NCBI GenBank assembly: GCA_027493545.1
Contig: JAOSKR010000002.1
Span: 434,001 to 498,000, forward strand
Source of the DNA: Roseovarius sp.
GTDB taxonomy: Bacteria > Pseudomonadota > Alphaproteobacteria > Rhodobacterales > Rhodobacteraceae
DNA: 64,000 nt
Reading direction: 5' to 3'
Part shown: positions 22,583 to 30,878 of the stretch, piece by piece
How the letters are laid out: the number at the start of each line of letters is the position of its first letter
Position numbering within the stretch: position 1 is the stretch's first letter
Notes under the pieces: generated by a model
Told to the model about the DNA's origin: nothing
Databases searched by the model: none
What the model saw: only the letters and a program-made list of their open reading frames with translations
Position numbers and translations under genes: made by a program

Positions 22583-23882
22583 ATGGCACTTTCTACCGAT
22601 GTGGCGATACGGAAATGGCGTCCCAGCCAGGATGGGGAGGTCGCAAAGCACCGGCGGGCGCGCGGGGCTTTATGTTCGGGGGTGGCCGAGCGGCCGGAAA
22701 TCCTTCTACTACCGATTCAAGGGCAAGACCCGGCTCAAGATCGGCGATCATCCCGAGACGACACTTGCGGCGGCTCGGGAGCTTTCCTGGTGGCCCGGCG
22801 GCTCGCAGGGGAAGGCTTCCCGGCCGAGATGCTTCGACGCGGCTTCGCCAACAGCAAGGCCGCGGGCGAACTGGAAATGATCGTCAAGGGTGAGCGACTT
22901 GCCGGGCTGGCGACGATCGGCACGCCGCATGCCCCGACCTATGACCAGATATGGCGGCAGTGGTACGACGCCCGGGCGCCATTTCTCCAGGAAGGCCCGA
23001 GCCGGCGTCGGCCGCTGGCAATCCACGAACGATATATCCGCCCGGTGCTGGGTGATCGTCCAATAACCGACATCCGCCGGCGGGAAATCTTCGACCTGCT
23101 CGAACCGCTGTTCGCGGAAAAGCCGGTGACGGCCGCTCACGCGCTGGGCCATATCCGGGCGGTCTTTGAGCGCGCGGCGAACCGGGAACTCGTGGAGGCT
23201 GACCCGACGCCCGGGGCGCAGTGCCTTTGCGGACGTGGCCGGCAAGCGGAAGGTGCGCCATCACGGCACGATAGACCCCGCCCGCCTGCCGGCGCTTTGG
23301 CAATTTATCCAGGGCACCGAGGCCAGCCCGGCCGCTCGGGCCGCAATCCTTACCTTGCTCGTCACCGCGCACCGGGTGGGGGTTGTCGTCAATGCGGAAT
23401 GGGCGCACATCGACGCCGCTTCGGGGATATGGACGGTGCCCGAGAGGGCCGACAAGATGACGCCAGGGCGGATGAAGTCGGGGCGCGAATATGTCCTGAA
23501 ATTGCCCAGCGGACTGATCGACCGGCTGCTAGAATTGCGCGACGACGAAACGGCGCAATACGTGTTCGAGAGCCCGGTCACCAAGGGCCCGATTTCCGGC
23601 AACGCGATTCTCAAGACGCTCAAGCGGTTCGAGCCGAGCCTCACCGCGCACGGCTTTCGCAATGCGATCAAGGTATGGGCCCGCCGCGCCGATCCGCCGG
23701 TTGATCCGTTCATTGCCGATGCCTACTGCGACCACTCGCTCAAGGGGTTGGATGCGGCCTATCGGCGGGAAGGAACCGACACCGAGCGCGCCGCCCTGGC
23801 CGAACGTCTTTATGCCTTCGTGATCGGGGGCAGGGATGACCCGCCCGGAGCTCTTTCCGTACCTCTGGGCACGCTACCTTGA
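22583..23882 (+). CDS. int: Tyrosine site-specific recombinase, P4/DUF4102-type integrase (frameshifted)
   Basis: Catalyses integration of the island at tRNA-Ser. Start MALSTDVAIRKWRPSQDGE; shifts near 22640, 22790 and 23220 give the N-terminal DUF4102-like domain (GRAGLYVRGWPSGRKSFYYRFKG, KIGDHPETTLAAAREL), the SAM-like core-binding domain (IHERYIRPVLGDRPITDIRRREIFDLL) and the catalytic domain. There AHRVGVVVNAEW carries the first Arg region, and SLTAHGFRNAIKVWA is the H-x-x-R box; the Tyr is in DAAYRRE. The end overlaps the next gene; a further shift in GGGGG near 23830 would give a neat ATGA junction. Located 149 bases inside attL. Confidence 0.85.
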
Positions 23883-24196
23883 GACCAAAGACGGCCGATC
23901 ACGCTCCGGTGACGTGGATCTGCTGGCTGAGGCCGTGGAGCGCATCGAGTGGCCGGGCACCCCTGAGATGGGTCCGGAAATCGCCCGTCTTCTGCGACAG
24001 GCTTATGTGGGCGACAAGACCGGCGAAGGGGGCCGCATATCGTACTATCCGAAATCAGGAAATTGTCGGTCTTGCTGAAATTCATAGGGGCATGGGGCGG
24101 AGCGAAAGGGAAAGCGCGGATCGGATTGCCGACATATTCGGCATGACACCGGACGCAGTCCGAAAAGTCATACAGCGCAAGCGCGGGGACAAATAG
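23836..24196 (+). CDS. Small protein with C-terminal helix-turn-helix-like segment (frameshifted)
   Basis: Not a recognised family. Start MTRPELFPYLWARYLETKDGRS. A shift near 24060 joins EGGRISYYPKS to EIVGLAEIHRGMGRSERESADRIADIFGMTPDAVRKVIQR, whose ADRIADIFGMTPDAVRKVIQ part looks like a sigma-type or Xis-like HTH. About 119 residues joined. It overlaps the integrase end by 47 bases. Possibly a regulator of the integrase or a recombination directionality factor; that is a guess. Confidence 0.5.
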
Positions 24197-24275
24197 GCCC
24201 TGCATTTGTCCTTTGCGGCAGGCAGGTTTCATGTGTTCATTACGGTGTCAGGAGAACCGGAAAAGGAGTTTCCAG

Positions 24276-24491
24276 ATGCCTGACACCTCGATTGCCCCAC
24301 CCCCCTCGAACCCCGGCCGGTGGCTGACCGTCAACGATGTGGCGGCGCGTTACAGCTGCGGCCGGGTGACGGTTTACCGCATGCTGAAAGCTGGCCAGCT
24401 TCCGCCGCCGGTGCGATTTTCCCCGCGGATGACGCGCTGGGACCGGGAGGCGCTCGACGCCGCCGATGCCGAACGCACCGCGGTCGCGTGA
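24276..24491 (+). CDS. AlpA-like helix-turn-helix regulator/excisionase
   Basis: A 71-residue MerR-like HTH protein of the AlpA/phage excisionase type. Start ATG 24276 is preceded by AAAAGGAG at normal spacing. The core GRWLTVNDVAARYSCGRVTVYRMLKAGQLPPPVRFSPRMTRWDREAL fits the pattern of HTH, then PxPVRxGxR, then W at the wing. AlpA proteins switch on integrase and excision in P4-like satellites. Next gene starts 5 bases after its stop. Family confident; role in this island inferred. Confidence 0.82.
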   Translation: MPDTSIAPPPSNPGRWLTVNDVAARYSCGRVTVYRMLKAGQLPPPVRFSPRMTRWDREALDAADAERTAVA

Positions 24492-24496
24492 TCATC

Positions 24497-24799
24497 ATGG
24501 CACAGAGTGAAACCTCGACACTCACCCCGAACGAAGCGATGCCGATCGGTCCGGAATTCCGCGATGCGCACGAGGACACCACCGCGCTGATTGTCGACCT
24601 CAAGTCGCTGCTGTTCGCGATGGAGGCGACCGAGCTCATGGCGACGGATGTTCTGCGGGCGTCTCTTGCGGCGACTGAGGCCGGCGCGGTGCTGATCAAC
24701 CTGTTGTCCCGGGCGCGCGAGAAGCTGGCCGACCTCGACCGGCACCATAACGCCGAGTGGGACGCGCACCACAGGGAGCGGCGCGCGGTGACGACATGA
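24497..24799 (+). CDS. Unrecognised 100-residue alpha-helical protein
   Basis: No family recognised. Start MAQSETSTLTPNEAMP at 24497, immediately after alpA. The sequence is rich in Ala, Leu and charged residues (LKSLLFAMEATELMATDVLRASLAATEAGAVLINLL, then REKLADLDRHHNAEWDAHH), predicting two or three long helices, possibly a coiled coil. No membrane or metal-binding motif. A strong inverted repeat follows at 24803. Confidence 0.55.
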   Translation: MAQSETSTLTPNEAMPIGPEFRDAHEDTTALIVDLKSLLFAMEATELMATDVLRASLAATEAGAVLINLLSRAREKLADLDRHHNAEWDAHHRERRAVTT

Positions 24800-24802
24800 A
24801 AA

Positions 24803-24831
24803 CCGCCCGCCGGGGACAGTCCGGCGGGCGG
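24803..24831 (+). terminator. GC-rich inverted repeat after the early island genes
   Basis: CCGCCCGCCGG and its exact complement CCGGCGGGCGG (11 bp) around a 7-base loop. No U-run follows, so it is a hairpin without a full intrinsic-terminator tail. It separates the AlpA group from the Rep gene. Confidence 0.5.
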
Positions 24832-24951
24832 GAGTCAGACCATGAAGATAGATCAACCGCGCGACCGTGGAAGGAAAATGTGCGGCATGAGGACAGCATA
24901 TCCCATATGTGATCACATCGAAAGCCCCTTTGTGATCACAGAGGCCGGCCG

Positions 24952-25885
24952 ATGAGCATGCGGTCGATCAGTCGCATGGGTGATCCAGCCGATTTTTCGA
25001 CTTTCCGGATTCGCTGGTCTCAGGCGCTCTTTGCGTCGGCGCTGCCGGATCGGTCAAAGATCGTCGGCAACGTGATGATCTTCGCGCTGGTCAACCGCAT
25101 GGACGGCATGTGCATATATTCCCATGCCGCGATCGCCAGCCATGTGTCGAAAAGCACCGACACGGTAAAGCGGGCCATCCGGGACCTGGAGGCGGCAAAC
25201 TTCATTGTGGTCGAGCGCCGGATCGGCCGGGGCTGGACTTGTCGATACAGGTTCACGATCCCCGAACAAAAGGGGGCAGAACCGGACCTTTTCCCATCCC
25301 CTGAAACGGGGGCAGCGCTGCACCATTTCAGACCACCCGAAAAGGGGGGCAGGAGTGCCAAAAAGGGGGCAGGTTTGCCCGAAAAGGGGGGGCAGGAGTG
25401 CCCCCGCTCTAAAGAAACCAAAAGAACTATCCAAGAAAGTACACACAGAAACCGAACCCAGCTCAGCGCCGGGCCGAAGCGCGGTGAGTGCCGAACTCGA
25501 AGCGGCGGTTTTCATCTGGAACGAAATGGCAGCGCGGAACGGGCTGCCCGGGGTGCAGAAGCTCACATCCGCCCGGCGGCGGAAGCTTGGCGCACGGCTG
25601 CGGGATGCCGGTGGCATCGACGGCTGGCGGGCTGCCATCGAAAAGGTGGCCGGCAGTGACTTCCTATGCGGCCGCATACCGGGGAAGAGCTGGCGGGCGA
25701 GCTTCGATTTCATTCTTGATGAGACGAAATTTGCGAAGGTGATGGAGGACAGCTATGCCAAACGCAACAACCTTGATCGCGACGCCGGCCGCGAGGTCGA
25801 CCTCTTCATGGAATATTACCGCCGCACCGACGCTATCCGCGCCGCTGGAACAACTCAGGGCGGCGCTTGTTCCGAACCCGAGTGA
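24952..25885 (+). CDS. Winged-HTH replication initiator-like protein with internal KGG repeats (frameshifted)
   Basis: Resembles Rep/O-type initiators of alphaproteobacterial phages and islands. The N-terminal domain SQALFASALPDRSKIVGNVMIFALVN and SHAAIASHVSKSTDTVKRAIRDLEAANFIVVERR is a winged helix. A middle linker with repeated K-R/G-G segments is translated differently in each frame because of many G runs (25266-25410). The C-terminal domain, reached by a shift, is SAELEAAVFIWNEMAARNGLPGVQ and SDFLCGRIPGKSWRASFDFILDETKFAKVMEDSY, typical of the C-terminus of such initiators. About 300 residues. Overlaps the next gene by about 130 bases as read. Confidence 0.65.
25268..25402 (+). repeat. Iteron-like G-rich repeats inside the Rep gene
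   Basis: Three tandem copies of AAAAGGGGGGCAGGAGTGCC-type sequence at 25340-25359, 25360-25379 and 25382-25402, plus a solitary AAAAGGGGGCAG at 25268. They encode the K-G-G linker and are also spaced like iterons (20-22 bp). Initiators of the lambda-O type bind repeats within their own gene, so this may be the island's origin. Inference from position and spacing. Confidence 0.45.
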
Positions 25886-26326
25886 GTCCCGCGCGGACCT
25901 GGCGCGGCGGCTGAGAACCCTCATGCGGGCTCACTGGTGCCCTGAGCGAAGCGATCCGGAGATGGTCGATACCGTAAACCACTACCTCAAGGCTTTTGAC
26001 GATCTGCCCGTGTGGGCAGTCATTGAGGGCATCGGTCAGGTCGCGAAGACATCCACGCGACGGCCGCCGCCGGCCGAGATACGCGCCGCTGCCGAGGGCG
26101 GCAATGGAGCCCGTGGAGAAGGGAAATTGCCGCGCGTGAGTGGCGGGCCGGCGCCCCGGAGAGGGAACGGGCACACCGGGAACGCGAACGGCTGGCTGCG
26201 GAACGACAGGCGCAGCGTCAGGCCGAGATCGAAAATGGGGCGCGCGAACGGGGGCAGGAGCTGGTGGCCACGCTGATGCGCCTGCCAGACCCGTTCTACG
26301 GTTCGCGATACCGGGCCGCGCAATGA
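25755..26326 (+). CDS. Possible replication accessory/helicase-loader-like protein (frameshifted)
   Basis: Starts MPNATTLIATPAARSTSSW. The middle reads ARRLRTLMRAHWCPERSDPEM and YLKAFDDLPVWAVIEGIGQVAKTS, a pattern seen in small phage proteins next to initiators. One shift in 26060-26150 leads to a long charged helix (RERERLAAERQAQRQAEIENGARER) and the end DPFYGSRYRAAQ at 26326. About 190 residues. No Walker motif, so not an AAA loader; a lambda-P-like role is only suggested by the position next to Rep. Confidence 0.45.
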
Positions 26327-26856
26327 CGCCGAATTCCGATTTGCGGCGCGCTGGGCGGGCGGCTATGGTGCGCGCATGCATGTCCCGACGCCCGAGCTTA
26401 CCGGCACGGCCGGCGAAATCGAAAGCGGTGATCGGCCGCGCTGCCACCATTCGGTTGATCGCCGCGCATCGCGGCGCCGGCGCTCGCAGCTGGCGGGTCT
26501 GCGTTTATGTTCCGAAGGCGCTGGACGACGATCACAAGCTGGTACGGATGATCGGCAGAGACGCGGCCGAGCGGCTGGTCGCGGCCTTCGGGGGCGAGAT
26601 ACTGCAGCCCGGCCACCTGCGCGGCATGAAAAGCGAATGGATGCGGCGCACGGCATGGCAGCTGGCGACCGAGGGGTGGCCGGCTGCATGGATCGCCGAA
26701 GTGCTGCGCTGGACACCCGAATATGCTCGCCGCGTGCTTAATGACCCACCGCCCGAGGGCTTCGCGGTGCACGTGCCCACCGCCGGGAGTGGTGCGACTG
26801 TGCATAATAGCACACAAGGCAAGGCGCCGCAGGCCGTGGGCGCTGAGGCAGATTGA
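26323..26856 (+). CDS. Small DNA-binding-like protein, faintly Mor/C-like
   Basis: Start ATG 26323 overlaps the previous stop (ATGA), giving 177 residues. The useful core is RMIGRDAAERLVAAFGGEILQPG (about residue 70), which recalls the region before the HTH in Mor-type activators, followed by EVLRWTPEYARRVLNDPP, a plausible recognition helix. The N-terminal 45 residues are basic. It could activate the downstream capsid genes, from which it is separated by the hairpin cluster at 26895-26976. Family assignment tentative. Confidence 0.45.
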   Translation: MTPNSDLRRAGRAAMVRACMSRRPSLPARPAKSKAVIGRAATIRLIAAHRGAGARSWRVCVYVPKALDDDHKLVRMIGRDAAERLVAAFGGEILQPGHLRGMKSEWMRRTAWQLATEGWPAAWIAEVLRWTPEYARRVLNDPPPEGFAVHVPTAGSGATVHNSTQGKAPQAVGAEAD

Positions 26857-26894
26857 GCCGGGCGTTCGGAATTAATAAGCAATAACAAAGACTT

Positions 26895-26976
26895 GGGTCC
26901 TTTCTGGACCCCATGCCCTGCGGGTGGCAGGGGGCGCGTGTGTTTACTTGTGCGTGGGCGCACAGAACCATGGTTC
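26895..26976 (+). other. Cluster of hairpins and a perfect palindrome before the capsid operon
   Basis: Three short hairpins: GGGTCC-TTTCT-GGACCC (26895-26911), CCCTGC-GGGTG-GCAGGG (26916-26932) and GTGCG-loop-CGCAC (26950-26963). They are followed by the 12-bp palindrome GAACCATGGTTC (26965-26976). About 80 bases before the next start codon. The palindrome could be an operator; the hairpins could be a terminator pair ending the early transcript or a packaging signal. Confidence 0.4.
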
Positions 26977-27058
26977 CGGTTCCGACCAGGCGGGGAACCC
27001 GCCAGAGGAAACGGGCTTCCACATGCGCCAAACTCCGTCTGAAACCCAAGGAGGCAAG

Positions 27059-27301
27059 ATGACGGAGCCGAAACACACCGACCCGGACACCGAGGCGGAG
27101 GCGCGCATGGTCGCGGACCTGACCGCAACATTCATGCGCGATCTGGAAAAGGAAGGATGGTCACAAGCCGCCATTCTCTCTGGCGTGAGCTCTGGCGCGC
27201 TGGCGAGGACGGCGGGCGCGCTGGGGCCGGCCTTCGCGGCGAGCCTGTGCGACCGGGCAGCCGATCAGCTGCGCGGCGGTATGGGGCGCAGCCATGCCTG
27301 A
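27059..27301 (+). CDS. Unrecognised 80-residue protein at the head of the capsid operon
   Basis: Start ATG 27059 has a strong ribosome site (AAGGAGG). The protein starts MTEPKHTDPDTEAEARMVADLTATFM and ends CDRAADQLRGGMGRSHA; it is acidic at the N-terminus and helical, with no known motif. The helical middle contains SQAAILSGVSSGALARTAGALG, not a clear HTH. It overlaps the capsid paralogue start by 8 bases, so is co-translated. Could be a scaffold-like or regulatory protein. Confidence 0.5.
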   Translation: MTEPKHTDPDTEAEARMVADLTATFMRDLEKEGWSQAAILSGVSSGALARTAGALGPAFAASLCDRAADQLRGGMGRSHA

Positions 27302-28295
27302 CACCGCGAGCTTTTCACTGGCGCGCGCCCCGGCCTACCGGCCGCGCCCCATGATCCGAAAACGCGCGATGGCGCAGAGAATGAACGGCGCGCGGCCAGA
27401 GAGGCGGCACGCTGGGCCGGCGGGGTGCCGCGCGGGCTGGTGGTGCCCCCCGGCCGCGTTTGCGCGCGCCCTCAACACCGGCACCACCGGCGAGGGCGCG
27501 GAACTCGTGGGCCAGGCGACGGACGCCTTTGCCGGCGCGCTGCGCGCCGCCACGGTGGCCGGCCGGGCCGGGGCAACGCTGCTGACCGGCCTTCGCGGCG
27601 ATGTGAGTGTCCCGACCATCACGGCGGGCGCGGCCGCGGAATGGATCGCCGAAGGCGCGCCGGCCACGGGACAGACACCGACAATGGCGCGGGGCGTCAT
27701 CGAGCCCAAGACCGTGGCCGCGACGGTGGCGGTATCTCGCCGCCTGTTGCTGCAGGCCGAGCCGGCGGTCGCTCAGCTGGTCGCGGCCGATCTGGTCGCC
27801 GCCCTTGGCGCGGAGATAGACGCCGCGGCGCTGGGCGCTTCCGGTGACGCCGCCGCGCCAAACGGGCTGAGGCAGGCGCTGGATGCGGCCAAGACGCCGT
27901 TTTCCGCCGCCACCCCGAGCGGCGCGAACATGCTGGCGCTGGAAAGCGCGGTGCTTGCCGCCAATGTGCCCGAGGCGGATGTTGCCTTCGTCATGGGGCC
28001 GGTGATGGCCGAGACCCTGAAGGCAACGGAGCTGCTGGCCGGATCGGGCTGCCGCATGATCTTCCAGGATGGGAAGGTTGTCGATCGGCCCGCCCTGGTC
28101 ACGCCCGCCATGCCCGCCAGTGAGATCATCGCCGGCGGCTGGCGCGACCTGGTGATTGCCCAATGGGGCGGGATTGACATGCGCCTCGACCGCGCCACCG
28201 GCGCCGCGACGGATACGCTGACCTTGCGGGCCTTCGCCGATGTCGGGTTTCTGGTCCGGCGCACCGGCTCGTTCGCCTACGGGGTGGCGCCATGA
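27294..28295 (+). CDS. HK97-fold major capsid protein paralogue without protease or long delta domain (frameshifted)
   Basis: Starts MPDTASFSLARAPAY. Shifts near 27340 and 27460 restore a short helical segment (ENERRAAREAARWAGGVPRGLVVP) that leads into the HK97 fold: GATLLTGLRGDVSVPTITAGAAAEWIAEG, SRRLLLQAEPAVAQLVAADLVAALGAEIDAAALG and, near the end, TLRAFADVGFLVRRTGSFAYG. These align segment by segment with the second capsid gene 28292-30114. At about 330 residues it is short for a full major capsid and lacks the fused protease. It may be a minor or size-controlling shell protein. Confidence 0.7.
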   Translation: MPDTASFSLARAPAYRPRPMIRKRAMAQRMNGARPERRHAGPAGCRAGWWCPPAAFARALNTGTTGEGAELVGQATDAFAGALRAATVAGRAGATLLTGLRGDVSVPTITAGAAAEWIAEGAPATGQTPTMARGVIEPKTVAATVAVSRRLLLQAEPAVAQLVAADLVAALGAEIDAAALGASGDAAAPNGLRQALDAAKTPFSAATPSGANMLALESAVLAANVPEADVAFVMGPVMAETLKATELLAGSGCRMIFQDGKVVDRPALVTPAMPASEIIAGGWRDLVIAQWGGIDMRLDRATGAATDTLTLRAFADVGFLVRRTGSFAYGVAP

Positions 28296-30114
28296 CGACG
28301 ACCGGGGCAGTCAGGAACCATGCCCGAGAGGGGCTGAGCTACCGCAACCTGAGCATCCGCCGGATCGACCGGGACCAGCGCACGGTTGAGGTGGCCTTTG
28401 CCACCGATACGCCGGTCGAGCGGTGGTTCGGAACCGAGGTCCTGCGCATTTCCGAAGCGGCGATCCGGCTGGACCGGCTTCGCAACGGCGCGGCCGTCCT
28501 GGTCGATCACGACTGGTCCGCGCAGGTGGGTGTGGTCGAGGCCGTCAGGATCGGCCGCGAAGGCATCGCCCGCGCGACCCTGCGCTTTGGCCGCGGCGAA
28601 CGTGCAACAGAGATTTTCGGGGACATTGTGGACGGCATCCGGCGGCATGTGTCGGTTGGCTATGCCGTGCATGCCAGCGAAGTGACCGCCCGTACCGGCG
28701 CCCCCGATCTTGTGGAGGTAACCGACTGGGAACCGTTTGAAATCAGCGTCGTTGCCGTTCCGGCCGACACAGCGGCCGGGGTTGGCCGATCAGACCATCG
28801 AAGGGAGCAATCCATGACCGAAACCACGACCGACGAAACCCGCGCCCGCGCCACCGCGCGCCAGGGACAGGGACAGGGGCAGAGCCCCGACACCCCGGAG
28901 ACGCACGAGGACCGCGTTGCGGCTGTTCTCGAGCTGGGCACCATCTACAATGCCGACGATCTGGCCGTTCAGACGCTGCGCGCCGGCGGTGGACCGGAGG
29001 ATCTGCAACGCGCGATCCTCGACCGGATGAACCGGCACGGGCGCGGTGTGCTGGCCGAGGAAACATTCGGGGAAATCGGGCTTTCGGCGGGCGAGCGCGC
29101 ACGCTTTTCGCTCATGGCCCTGGTGCGCTACCTGGCCGCGCCAGATGAATCGAGTGCGCGCGCGGCCGGCCTCGAACTCGAAGCGTCGCGGGCTTTCGCC
29201 CAGCGCGCCGGCCGCGATCCGCAAGGCGCCTATGTGCCGCCCGATGTGATCTTCGATCCGGGCTTTGTCCGCGCCCCGGGTACCGGCACCGACGCCGCCG
29301 GCGGCGCCCTGGTGGCGACGCAGACGCTGGGCGGCTCGTTCATCGACCGTGCTGCGCAACCGGCTTTCCATCATGGAGGCCGGCGCGACGATGCTGTCCG
29401 GCCTTGTCGGTAAGGTCCGAGTGCCGCGCCTTGCCGGCGGCGCGACCTCTGAATGGCTGCCCGAGGCCGGGGCCGTCAGTGACAGTGCACCGAGCTTCGA
29501 GACGGTGGCGCTCAGCCCGCACACGATCGCGGCATCCGTGCCGATGACGCGCCGGCTGCTCATCCAGAGCACGCCCGAGATCGAGGTCGTGATCCGCAAC
29601 GAGCTGGTGCAGCGCGTGGCGCTCGGCATCGACGCCGCGGCACTCAACGGGGATGCCAGCGACAACGCGCCCACCGGGCTGCGCGAGCTGATTGTCGGGT
29701 CTGCGACCGACTGGACCGCCGACGCGGCGCCGACACACAAGGAAATCGTCGCACTCGAAACGGCTGTTGCGAGCGCGACCGCCGATCGCGGCAATCTCGC
29801 CTATCTCTACGGCGCCGCAATGTCGGGCCATCTGAAAACAACCGCACTCGATACCGGGTCCGGCGCGTTCCTTGAAAACCCGGATGGAACTGTGAACGGG
29901 CATCGCCGCGTGATCACCAACCGTGCAGGCCGGCGACGTGTTTTTCGGCAACTGGTCGGACCTGATTCTCGGCATGTGGTCGGGGCTCGACCTTCGCGTC
30001 GACACCGCGACGCTGGCGTCCAGCGACGGGGTGGTGCTGCGTGCCTTCCAGGATGTCGACGTTGGGGTGCGCCACCCCGAGAGCTTCGCGCTGGGCCGGA
30101 CTGCCCCCCTGTGA
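28292..30114 (+). CDS. Prohead protease-major capsid fusion, HK97 type (frameshifted)
   Basis: Start ATG 28292 overlaps the preceding stop (ATGA). Residues 1-170 are an S78/U35-like prohead protease: GAAVLVDHDW gives the catalytic His and RRHVSVGYAVHASE the Ser. Residues about 180-330 form the delta-like region (RQGQGQGQSPDTPETHEDRVAAVLELG). The capsid fold follows after a shift near 29350 (VLRNRLSIMEAGATMLSGLVGKVRVP, TRRLLIQSTPEIEVVIRN), and another shift near 29920 gives VQAGDVFFGNWSDLILGMWSGLDLRVD. About 605 residues. Expected to self-cleave and build the shell. Confidence 0.8.
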
Positions 30115-30124
30115 CGGCAAGCCG

Positions 30125-30556
30125 ATGACCGAGACCACGATCGCGAAAGAGCCGAAGGAAACGGCACACGGGGCCGGTGATCCGCGCCCCGTCTTCGCAC
30201 TGACCGTGGCCGAACTCGCCGAGATACTCGACGTGTCGCCGCGCCGGGTGCGCCAGATGCGCGAGAATGGCGAGCTGCAGCCCCTGCGGGCGGGGGCTCA
30301 TAGATTCGGCGCACGCGGTCAACGCCGTGCTCGGCCGGCGGTATCTGGGTATCAATCGCCGGCCGCGAAACAAATGGCAGGCGGCTGGGGTCGGCTGGCT
30401 TCTGGGGCATCGCAACATCAACATCGGCCCTGAGCACCTTGAACCCTGGTATCGGGCAGCCGAGCGGTGGGGCCTGTCCCGCGAGGAAGCGGCCGCCGAG
30501 CTCCTGAGCGCGGCAACGCCTCCCTGGGGCAGCACGCACCACAGTTCCAGGACTGA
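30125..30556 (+). CDS. Helix-turn-helix DNA-binding protein at the end of the island (frameshifted)
   Basis: Start MTETTIAKEPKETAHGAGD at 30125. The HTH is FALTVAELAEILDVSPRRVRQMRENGELQPL (residues 23-53). One shift near 30295 gives GLIDSAHAVNAVLGRRYLGINRRP and a further one leads to the end LGQHAPQFQD at 30556. About 143 residues. In many small phages a similar HTH protein follows the capsid genes; it may be the small terminase subunit analogue or a regulator. I cannot tell which. Confidence 0.5.
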
Positions 30557-30697
30557 CCCCGAGCCAGGCGCCGGGCGGTGGCCGCTTCGGCCGCGACGAC
30601 ACCCGGCTGCAGCTTTTCATGTCCTGGTGCGGAGCCCAGCGCGCGGGAAGCGTTGCAGCTGAGCCGGCGCATTATCCGGCTCATTGTGTTGCATCAG

Positions 30698-30714
30698 GTT
30701 GCTTGATGTATCTG
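30698..30714 (+). repeat. Possible integrase arm-type site, right copy
   Basis: GTTGCTTGATGTATCTG, one mismatch to 22508-22524. A partial copy GTTGCATCA precedes it at 30689. Between it and the tRNA lies TGTCTCTAGAACTGTCTCTATAGACA (the last part a hairpin), absent from the flanking host sequence. No gene is supported in 30557-30788. Confidence 0.5.
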
Positions 30715-30788
30715 TCTCTAGAACTGTCTCTATAGACACATACGAAAAGCGTAATTGCCTGAAGTAAAAGCACTTTATGGCTGTTCAG

Positions 30789-30805
30789 TGGCGGAGAGAC
30801 AGGGA
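30789..30805 (+). repeat. Right attachment site repeat, within tRNA-Ser
   Basis: TGGCGGAGAGACAGGGA, identical to 22418-22434. On the minus strand it is the CCA end, discriminator, acceptor 3' strand and start of the T-arm of tRNA-Ser, so insertion leaves the tRNA gene intact. Confidence 0.85.
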
Positions 30806-30878
30806 TTCGAACCCCGGGAGGACTTGCGCCCTCAACGGTTTTCGAGACCGCCCCGTTCGACCACTCCGGCACCTCTCC
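30789..30878 (-). tRNA. tRNA-Ser (anticodon CGA)
   Basis: Ninety bases including an encoded CCA. The 5' GGAGAGG pairs with the 3' TCTCTCC, the long variable arm typical of tRNA-Ser is present, and the anticodon loop CTCGAAA gives CGA at 30842-30844. The T-arm is GGGTTCGAATCCC-like. The gene carries the island's attachment site at its 3' end. Confidence 0.95.

Larger units (their letters stand above)
22418..30805. mobile_element. Integrated capsid-encoding satellite-like island in tRNA-Ser
   Basis: An 8.4-kb element bounded by identical 17-bp direct repeats, the right copy being the 3' end (CCA, acceptor and T-arm) of tRNA-Ser(CGA). All genes are on the plus strand: integrase, a small HTH-like gene, AlpA, a small unknown, a Rep-like gene, a possible replication accessory gene, an FGG/Mor-like gene, a small unknown, an HK97 capsid paralogue, a prohead protease-capsid fusion, and a final HTH gene. 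No terminase, portal, head-tail, tail, holin or lysin can be read in any frame. This resembles a satellite that makes its own shell but relies on a helper; the interpretation is inference. Confidence 0.75.

Noticed and set aside
22418..30805. Complete tailed prophage or GTA cluster
   Set aside because: Only integration, replication and capsid genes are present; no terminase, portal, tail or lysis gene in any frame.
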